From Symsagittifera roscoffensis (Eukaryota; Xenacoelomorpha; Acoela; Convolutidae): a stretch of DNA of 64,000 nt. The notes below the pieces were generated by a model. That model saw nothing but the letters and a program-made list of their open reading frames with translations, had not been told where the DNA came from and searched no databases. Both the position numbers and the translations under genes were made by a program. Positions 56,395 to 64,000 of this stretch are shown one piece after another (within the stretch, counting starts at the first letter, position 1; every line of letters starts with the position of its first letter). The stretch covers positions 49,672,952-49,736,951 of the forward strand of contig NC_087065.1 in assembly GCF_963678635.1 (NCBI RefSeq), given 5' to 3'.

Positions 56395-57599
56395 TGAAAA
56401 ATTCAGGTGGTTTATTTCTACTGAGTGTGCCTGGCAATGCAAGATTTTTTCCTGCATTCCAAACTATATGTAGGTTTGAGAACTTCATTAAAAATAATTA
56501 AAACCTTTAAACTCTGTGGTTTGGATTTGATTTTTGTGTAAGAAGAAAGTTTATAGGTTTATGGTCTGTAAACAGAACTGTTGGATGTTTTCATCCAAGT
56601 ATTAGAAATTCATATTCTGTGACAGTATGTATAATAGCTGTGCATTCTCTCATAAGTCTAGATAGTCTAAATTCAGTTTGTGTAAATAGTCTTGAGTTTA
56701 ATGAAATAAGGTTCATCTTGTTTGTTCCACTGTGTGATTGTAATAATGCTGCACCGATGCCAAAACTTGAGGCGTTGCACATAGCACAAAGTGATTGGTA
56801 TGAATCTGGGTAGTATTTGATATTTGTTCAGTGAGAAGTGTTTTCATTTCTTCAAATCGTTTCTGATGTTCTGTTGTCTAATCAAAATTATTTTGCTGTC
56901 TGAGAATGATATAAAATTGTCTTAAAAATAGTTGCATTTTATAGACGTATTAATTTAAGAAGTTTAGCATTCCAAAACATTTCTTGGATTTTTTTCATTT
57001 TATGGAGATTGAAGTTTTGTGACTGCGTCTATGCGGGATTTTAATGAAATTATTGTATTTCCTTCAATATTATGTCCAAAGAATTTTACACGGGTGAGGA
57101 AAATTGTGATTTGTCTTGGGCTGATTTCATGTTTTTTTGAGTAGTATTTGATGATATTTATCTAAGACAATAAGCATTTCGTTTTTTGTTTGTGATTGCA
57201 TGAAAACATCGTCTAAATATGTTATGACAATTTTACTGAGAATGAGTGGTCGAAAATTTTTACTCTTAAATGCTTAGAATGCTGCTGGTCTTATGGAGAT
57301 TCCATAAAAAAATCTAATATATTCGTTTTGTTGTTTTTCCATTAACGAATTGTGTTAAATGTCTTGATTGTTCATCTAGTGACATTTGGTTGTATGCGCT
57401 TTTCATATCAGCTGTTGTAAAGTATTTTCCATCTATTTCCGAAAGAATTACTTGAATTGGTTATATGGGCCAATTGCATTTAAATTTATCATTGAAGGAA
57501 TTGAGGTATCTTGCTTCTAAAACGACTTTATTAATTTTCCTTTAGATAAAATAATAACGGGATTTATGAATGTGTTTCCTTTTGGTTATGAATGTGTTT
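56395..57599 (-). pseudogene. RT/RNase H module B of element 2
   Basis: Homologous to module A over its whole length, offset by 1230 bases, but with more frame breaks. TADMKSAYNQMSLDEQSRHL and VITYLDDVFMQS show the two Asp-bearing RT motifs, with the canonical Y-L-D-D kept. RNase H residues are in the frame 56782-56591 (SFGIGAALLQ, then LMRECTAIIHTVTEYEF). Confidence 0.8.
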
Positions 57600-57957
57600 C
57601 CTAATTCTCACGAAAATAAATGAAAAATGCAGTTGGTTTTTTTCTACTGAGTGTGTCTAGCAATGCAAGATTTTTTTCTGCGTTCCACACTATTTGTAGG
57701 TTTGGGAACTTCATTAAATTTAATTGAAATCTTTGAACTCTGTGGTTTGGATTTGATTTTTTTGTAAGTAGAAAGATTATAGGTTTATGGATATATATAT
57801 ATATAGTTGTTGGATGGTTTGATCCAAGTATTAAAAATTCATATTCTGTGAGAGTATTTATTATAGCTGTGCATTCTCTCATAAGTGTAGAAAGTTTAAA
57901 TTCAGCTTGTGTAAATAGTCTTGAGTTTGCTGAATTAAACTGGGGAAATAATTTCAT
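57600..57957 (-). pseudogene. RNase H fragment, module C of element 2
   Basis: NSRLFTQAEFKLSTLMREC and EYEFLILGSNHPTTI match the RNase H part of modules A and B, 1226 bases from module B. Upstream homology ends near 57932, where the frame changes to the pol linker. Only the 3' part of a third module is present. Confidence 0.75.
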
Positions 57958-58041
57958 ATTCTTCTAGTAATCTACTGACCTTATCTTGTAAGTGAACTTT
58001 ACTTCCTTTTTTGAAAATTCTGTCAGGTTTCAGAGGTAGGT

Positions 58042-58922
58042 TTAGTGGTGAACTTTTTTTCCAACATCAAATTTAGATGTAGCGTAAACCATTGGAAGTT
58101 TTAGTAGTAGTTCGGCTAGTTGTTCAAACTCTTTTTGTGTAACTTGAGAGTGTTGAAGATGGAACATTTTAAGGCTTTTTTGTGGTGCAGTGGTATGATT
58201 TGATATCTGAAATGTTGGTTTCAAATAAGCTGTTTTGTGAAATAATCTGTGTTTCGTTTTTTATCACATTTTATATTATTAATTGATAATTCTTCATTAA
58301 GAATTATTGATTGACATATATCTTTTAATTTCAAAATAATAATTACTCTTTATGCTACTTCTGTTGTGGGAAAAAATGTTGCATTTATTTCACAATAACC
58401 TAAAAGTCCTAGAGGTAATGTTATTTTATATGGAGAATAATTGTTTACATGTAATGAAATTATATCTGAGTTTGTATTTTTCGTGTATTTGATTGATGAG
58501 TTTGATTGATGAGATGAGAAAAATTTATGATTTGGCTTGATTTCAAGGTCTGCCATATATAGTCGTTGTTTGTTTTGTTTCATGATATATTCGTGGATTT
58601 ATTAAGAAGTTTATACACGTGCTGCTAATGGTTCCTGGTTATATATAGGGTAGAATTTGGAGAAAAATGGTGGTTGTTTATTTAATCTTTGAAAGAATGT
58701 CAGAGATGTGTTTTTCATTCCTATATATGTAATTAATGTATGTGTTTTGCTGTTTAGGATAATTATACTGGGGATATATTTGGTAATAAATGGTTTTCCA
58801 TCGATATTGTCTTTTTTATCTGTGATATGGAATGTTTGTTTGAAAGGTTTAGTTAAAAATTTATTCTGTTCCATTGTTTGAGTGAGAACAAGGAATAATT
58901 GAATTTTTCCAAAACTTGTCAA
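58042..58922 (-). pseudogene. Protease C-terminal part and linker to RT, element 2
   Basis: Three open pieces (58922-58611, 58583-58350 and 58224-58042) are separated by breaks. The middle piece has HVNNYSPYKITLPLGLLGYC, typical of the segment between protease and RT in Ty3/gypsy polyproteins. The last has LPMVYATSKFDVGKKVHH, the usual lead-in to RT. Confidence 0.65.
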
Positions 58923-59080
58923 ACTTGATCCTTGTGCTGTAGCTAGTTTGCTTGAGTTTTTGAGGGGGTGTTAATTTTGGATGTAAAGTTTCTATTTCAT
59001 TCCATGTGGGAATGTTTATTATATTTGATTCTGCTCCTGAGTCTATTAAAAAAATCAATTTCGAGGTCTGGTGATTGAAA
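58861..59080 (-). pseudogene. Aspartic protease of element 2
   Basis: The retropepsin motif FLIDSGAESNIINIP is at about 59005-59050, with the catalytic Asp in D-S-G. The frame is broken on both sides. It overlaps, in another register, the downstream protease part. Confidence 0.75.
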
Positions 59081-59785
59081 TTCTTTGCTCTTTGGACTTT
59101 CTAAGAGAAGTGGGATTGTCGAAATTTTTTCTTTGGGTAGTTGTACTTTATTAGTTGTATTCTGCAAATTCTTGTTGGATTTAGTCTGTTATTTTTTGAG
59201 TATTGTCTGGATTTTGAAATAGATTGTTTTTGTTTTGGGAATAATTAGATTCTACTGGTGTTTCGTATTCATGTTCAATTTGAAGCATGTTTTTTGAAAG
59301 CGTCTTTTCTGTTTTGCTCTCATCATTTCTGAATTCGCAATTTATTTGATTTAGCTGTAATTCTGTGTTTCCTTTGTTATCAAAACCGGGAGGGTCTGAT
59401 TGAATTTCTCCAGCTGATTGTACTTGGTTAATTGTCTTTGATGCTTATGTGTACTACTTCTATAAACTTGTTGTGAATTTTGATTTTGTGTATGATTTCT
59501 ATGCGGTGATTGAGAATAATTCCTTTGTCGATTTGAATATTTAAAAATTCTTTTCTGAAAGTTTTCGTGTGATCTTTTGTGATAGCTATTATAGTTTGAT
59601 CTTTGGTTTGAATGGTTTCGTGATCTGCTATTGGGATAATGTCTATTCCTATTGTTTGAGAAGTTTCTGTTTCGGTTTTATCAGGAATTTCTAGAACGGT
59701 CGTTTGAGGAATATCTATTTTGGGAGTTTGATTATGAACGTTTCCTGTTGTAGTTAGAGTAGTTACTTCTGTTTGAGTTTGATCT

Positions 59786-61364
59786 TCAATAGTTATTTCG
59801 ACATTGATTGTTTTGACTGTTTGATTGACTATATCTACTTTGTGAGAAGTTTCGTGAACTTCTTTGATCTGGTGATTTTCCGCGATAGTTATTTCTGTAA
59901 GATGATTGTTGTCTAGAGGTATTATAGTTATCAGGGAGAGGTTTTCCTGAACTTTTGTTTGGTAGATTTTGGTCTTTTTTCATGTATTGATAAAATGACA
60001 TATTTCGTTCTCTATATTTTTGTGGTGGGCTCCGATTATCTTGTTGTTTTTGTCTACATTCAGCAATGCTATATCCGTATTTACGGCAATAGTTACACCA
60101 ATTTTTAAATGATAGTTTGACTTCAAAATTTGGATTCTTCTCGTAGATATTTACTATTTGAATGATTTGTTCAGCTAGTTCAGTGTCAGAGTCATGAATT
60201 TTATTGATTTGTGAAGTAGTTGCATGGATGTTGTTTACATATTGTAAATTTAAATCTTCTGTTTCATCCAGTTTCATAGTGATTTCAGCTTGTTCTAGTT
60301 TGTCTACTAGTTTTCTGAAGTCTATTTCAGGTTCTCGAATTGAAGATGGATGTGATGCTCTTTTTTTATCGCTTCTTTCCGTAATTGTGGTGTTAGAGTC
60401 ATCGTTGAAATTTTTGTCATTTTTGTGCTTTTATAGTCATGCGTATTATGAGAATATGCTTTTCGTACTAATTTTTCAAATCTTACTGCAATGTTTAATT
60501 GTTTTATTTGGGATTCTAGGAATTTCATGCATAAGACTCTTTGGTGTTGCTTGTTTCTTCAGAGTCAAAAGTTTTGAAAATTCTTGTGTGAATCTTTTCC
60601 AATCTGATTTTATTTCTATAGGTAAAAATGAAAACCATTTTTGGGCTGCGAAATCAAGTGTCATTTGGTTTAGTACTGTGCGCCTATAAGTCCAATTTTG
60701 ATGAAATGGTGCACTTGCTGATTCATGTCCTATATTTTTAATCAAATTGACTGTGACAGCATTTAAATAATATTCTACCGAATATTCAGAATCTCTTCCT
60801 GTGAATAACATTAGTGGTTTAATTGAAGATATAGAAGATCCACCCATAAGATATGGATTCAGAGTCATCTGTGGTGATTCTGCGGCCTTTGGTAATTGAG
60901 AAAATTTTGTAAGTTGTGTTTTTGTTATTTCAAGTTGTTGTTAATAATATAGTAATGGGATTTCATTTTGGATTGAAGTTGGTTGATAACTTTGTGTATT
61001 TACAGGGTTTTGTGATTGAAAGTTATTATTGTTTGATGATGGGTATGTCTTGTTTGTCGTGTTTGTTCGTTTTGTGTATATGGTTCAAAAAGGTCTTGTT
61101 GATCAATGTTCCATCTATTTGTTTTACTGACTTGTATTGAATCGATGTTGATTTTGATGATGGCAATCTTCATCTTCTGAGTAAGGTGGTTGTTTCCTTA
61201 TATGGTATTTGTTTGTCTTGTTTTCAATTTGCTTTAAAAAAAGGATAATTTTCAATACGATCCATAGAAGCTCGTGGTTGATCGTTAAAACATACTGTGT
61301 GAGAAGCTTGTTGTGGTACGTTTTGATTACAGTTTCGTGTTTGTGATTGGTTTTGACTATTCAT
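59786..61364 (-). pseudogene. gag: gag of element 2, broken
   Basis: The start ATG is at 61362-61364 (MNSQNQSQTRNCNQN), with a first stop after about 50 codons. 60868-60476 is an open capsid-like frame (LMLFTGRDSEYSVEYYLNAV, later WFSFLPIEIKSDWKRF). 60528-60322 continues it in another register. 60277-59786 holds a zinc-knuckle-like motif WCNYCRKYGYSIAECRQK (cysteine codons from 60097 down to 60056), in which the usual His is Tyr, followed by a long S/N/Q/R-rich tail. The product would be the capsid/nucleocapsid protein. Confidence 0.78.
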
Positions 61365-61522
61365 AAAGGGGGTTTTGTTGTTTTGGATCTTACGAAAAAA
61401 TTAAAATTATGATCTGAGAAGTTGATTCTATTAGACGTCTTCCGTTTATTTGTTTGTTTTGATGTCGTTACTGTTTTAAGTGTATCATAGTCCATTTGTG
61501 AGTATTTTGGAATAACGGAAGG

Positions 61523-61722
61523 NNNNNNNNNNNNNNNNNNNNNNNNNNNNNNNNNNNNNNNNNNNNNNNNNNNNNNNNNNNNNNNNNNNNNNNNNNNNNN
61601 NNNNNNNNNNNNNNNNNNNNNNNNNNNNNNNNNNNNNNNNNNNNNNNNNNNNNNNNNNNNNNNNNNNNNNNNNNNNNNNNNNNNNNNNNNNNNNNNNNNN
61701 NNNNNNNNNNNNNNNNNNNNNN
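61523..61722. other. Assembly gap of 200 N
   Basis: Exactly 200 N bases just beyond the gag start of element 2. This is where its leader and LTR would be expected, so their absence may be an assembly artefact. Confidence 0.98.
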
Positions 61723-62635
61723 CATTGACATAAGCGACAAAAAAGTGGAAAAAAAACAGCGACCCGCCATCGATTGAATTATCGATGGTTTCAAGGCCAC
61801 AATATTACTTATTATCGATGGATTATCGCTAATTTATAACGTTTTATTCGATAACATAAACAGTTCATGAATGATTTTGAGAAATATTAGAGAGTGGAAA
61901 TAGCGTATCTCGGTCGCGGTGGGTCAGAAAATTACTGCGGTGGTCGAAAAATTGGTCGCGGCATGGTCGAAAATTTAGTCGCAGCAGTCCAAAAAATTAG
62001 TTGCGGCATTGTCCAAAAATTAGTCGTGGCGGTCAAAATATTAGTCGCGGCTGTCGAAAAACTAGTCTACGGCCACTGAATCTATTCTGAAAATAGTGCT
62101 TTGAAAAAACAAACAGACCGTTTTTCTAACCAATTTAACAAATCTGAGCTAAAATGACCATTTATTTTAAAACAAGTCACGTAACAAAACCTTCTTTTCA
62201 AATCGAAAGATTGAAAAATAATCATAATCATGATTATTAATGATGTTTTTATTCGGGCTTGATTTATGGATAATACGTGGGTTATTTTTTTGCAAGTAAA
62301 TATCCGCAATTTGTGCTAAAGTTTATGTTTTTCAGCAATAAAATAGCAACTTTTCATCGCTAATTAAGCTCAATTTTATTAGAAATTTTTAATGGCTAAA
62401 TTATCGATGAATTATCGTCTAACTCATCAAATTTTTTCGATAAATAAGCGCTAATTAATTTAGCTATGAAAGAGCCGGAAAAATCCATAAAAGTTTTACT
62501 AAGAATCAAAAAGTATAACTAGAAGCTCAACCCGTGGTGAAACTAACGAGTTTTAAGCAAAATGCGACCCAAGTGCCGGAAAGATTACTTGGCATCAGCG
62601 AATTTCAGCAAATTTAGTGTGTCTACTCGGCTTGA
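61723..62635. other. AT-rich stretch with ATCGAT palindromes
   Basis: Words such as TATCGATGG, TTATCGATGAATTATCG and TTTCGATAAATAAGCGCTAA recur in both orientations at 61765-61850 and 62385-62470, suggesting a small TIR element around the minisatellite at 61905-62080. No gene is recognised. Confidence 0.45.
61905..62080. repeat. ~24-bp minisatellite, about seven degenerate copies
   Basis: The unit is close to GGTCGAAAAATTAGTCGCGG, repeated head to tail with spacing 22-27 bases. The open frame through it (V-x-K-L-V-A-A-V pattern) is an artefact of the repeat. Confidence 0.75.
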
Positions 62636-63508
62636 TCTCCATAGACCAAAAATTGCTACTCATACATTTCCATAAACTAAGTCTATGAAAAAAAAAACTA
62701 ATCATACAAACTTCATACATTTTGCTAAAATGGTGTCGTTGATTTTTCGAAAAACAAAACGTTTTTCTTGTTTTGGCTCAAAATTCGGTGTATTGTACTA
62801 AATAAAAAAGAAAAACTTTTGTGTCAAAAATAATGCTACTCATTACAATTTCCATTTATGGAAAATGTATGACTAGCATTTTTTTGATGGCGACGACAAA
62901 ATTTTTTCAAATTGCCTTGCAAAAATATTTTGAAATTGCCCCTCAAAAATTAGTTTGTCTTTTTTTTCAACCGCAAATTGATTTTCGTACTCAAAAAACA
63001 TTTTTGAAAATTTTTTTTGTGTGTATAACATAGTCCTGGATATACTAATATTGGATTGTTTTTCTTTTTCTCTGCATAACTTTTATCAAGAACGCTTAAA
63101 AATCTCGCTTTTTGTATGACATGTTTTTGTATCCATTGATCAATGTCTGGTAATTTAAACATTCAAATTTTCAAAATAATCATCTTCGAAAATTTTTGCC
63201 AAAATTTAAAAGTTCGTTTTTTTTCGTTATATTATTTGTGTGAGACAGAATTAAAACATTTCAGGCTGATTCCAAAGCGTTTTTAATGGGAGATGGCCAA
63301 GTTTTTGGTTACTACGAACACAGCCAAAAAGTTTAGAGAAATTAAAATGTAAAAAATTATTAATTCTTTTGATTTAATGAAAAATGCTAATCATACAGTT
63401 TCCATTTATGAAAAAATACTAATCATAGACCTTTCATGCAATTTTCTACGATTAGCATTTTCCCATATATGAAAATTGTATGACTAGCATTTTTGGCCAA
63501 CCCGGTTA
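62636..63508. mobile_element. Uninterrupted relative of the 29815-31971 element, inverted
   Basis: It begins ATCTCCATAGACCAAAAATTG and ends GCATTTTTGGCCAACCCGG. The internal order (AAATGGTGTCG, TTGTTTTGGC, TGATGGCGACGACAAAA, GTGTGAGACAGAATTAAAA) is the reverse of 29815-31971 without the 1.3 kb insert. It demonstrates the empty site for the insert at 30458. Confidence 0.75.
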
Positions 63509-63856
63509 TAGAATTTTTCGCAGCACTTTGCGTTCGGGTTAATTGAATTCACATTTATTACGCTCAAAACTCGGATCGGAGGTGAATTATTTTGTTGATG
63601 TTTGATCAGCGAAAACATAAAGATATCGCTGAAGCTTTGTTTTTATTTTGAAGCCTCCAAGTTTCATAATACGATTTTTTAAACTAGCATTACAAAAATT
63701 GAATGTAACTTTTATATTTGCTGAGAAACTTGAAGCAATGTAATTTTTCATGCCCGTACTTAAGAAAATTTTTAAACATACTTAATTTCCGATCTCAGAT
63801 TCAAGTTAGTAATTCTTTGAGAAATGTTTAACTAAAGCATGAATTTTCTATAAAAT

Positions 63857-63990
63857 TCTTATTTCTAATCCAGTTTCTGATCAGAAAATTTCTAAATCTA
63901 GACTATTTTTAATCAGATAAAGCTTATTTCTAATCTAAATTCTGGTCAGATGTTTTCTACATTTGGGCTGTTTTTAATCAGAAAAACCTT
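63857..63990. repeat. Two copies of a ~65-bp direct repeat
   Basis: ATTTCTAATCCAGTTTCTGA..CTATTTTTAATCAGA recurs 65 bases later as ATTTCTAATCTAAATTCTGG..CTGTTTTTAATCAGA. More copies may follow beyond the window. Confidence 0.6.
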
Positions 63991-64000
63991 TTTATTATCT

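Larger units (their letters stand above)
42955..61364 (-). mobile_element. Decayed Ty3/gypsy-type retroelement with env, rearranged (element 2)
   Basis: Reading the - strand from 61364 downward: gag with a zinc-knuckle-like motif, DSGA protease, linker, repeated RT/RNase H modules, HHCC/DDE integrase, a proline/serine-rich degraded region, env, a long cytoplasmic-tail-like region, then an unknown reading frame in four tandem copies. Stops and frameshifts are frequent throughout. No LTRs were identified; the gag end abuts an assembly gap at 61523. The proteins differ strongly from those of element 1, so the two are separate lineages. Confidence 0.82.

Noticed and set aside
61894-62079. A repeated V-x-K-L-V-A-A-V protein
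   Set aside because: It is the translation of a 24-bp minisatellite and has no initiation or splice context.

Overview
This is AT-rich nuclear DNA from an animal, almost certainly an invertebrate. It has spliced genes with canonical GT-AG introns, many kilobases of decayed transposable elements and two 200-N assembly gaps. Nothing in it points to a bacterium or phage. The species cannot be named from the sequence.

Region by region: 0.75-4.4 kb is a tandem array with a ~1.04 kb unit. 4.4-12.4 kb is a nested landscape of small terminal-inverted-repeat (TIR) elements. Several of these have exact target-site duplications, and one 895-bp segment is tandemly duplicated. 12.4-13.75 kb holds the last two coding exons of a protein kinase C on the + strand. 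14.6-18.5 kb is fold-back elements and low-complexity DNA. 18.66-28.65 kb is a six-exon gene on the - strand whose splice phases all agree. It encodes a secreted protein of about 522 residues with a signal peptide, a C-type lectin-like domain, a trypsin-like serine protease domain and a hydrophobic C-terminus that looks like a GPI-attachment signal. 29-32 kb is another nested TIR element with internal minisatellites.

From 34.0 to 42.6 kb lies a decayed Ty3/gypsy-type retroelement on the + strand. It has short terminal direct repeats, gag, protease, RNase H, integrase and a long class-I-like env, but no space for a reverse transcriptase core. From about 43 to 61.4 kb lies a second, unrelated Ty3/gypsy-type element on the - strand (gag, protease, RT/RNase H, integrase, a different env). 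Its RT/RNase H segment is tandemly repeated about 2.3 times, and an unrecognised reading frame downstream of env is present in four tandem copies. Both elements carry many stops and frameshifts and are molecular fossils. 61.5-64 kb contains a second assembly gap, a short minisatellite and an inverted relative of the 29.8-32 kb TIR element.

The two host genes are unrelated to each other. The most interesting items are the lectin-protease fusion, the RT-deleted element that keeps a long env, the repeated RT module, and the four-copy unknown reading frame after env in the second element.
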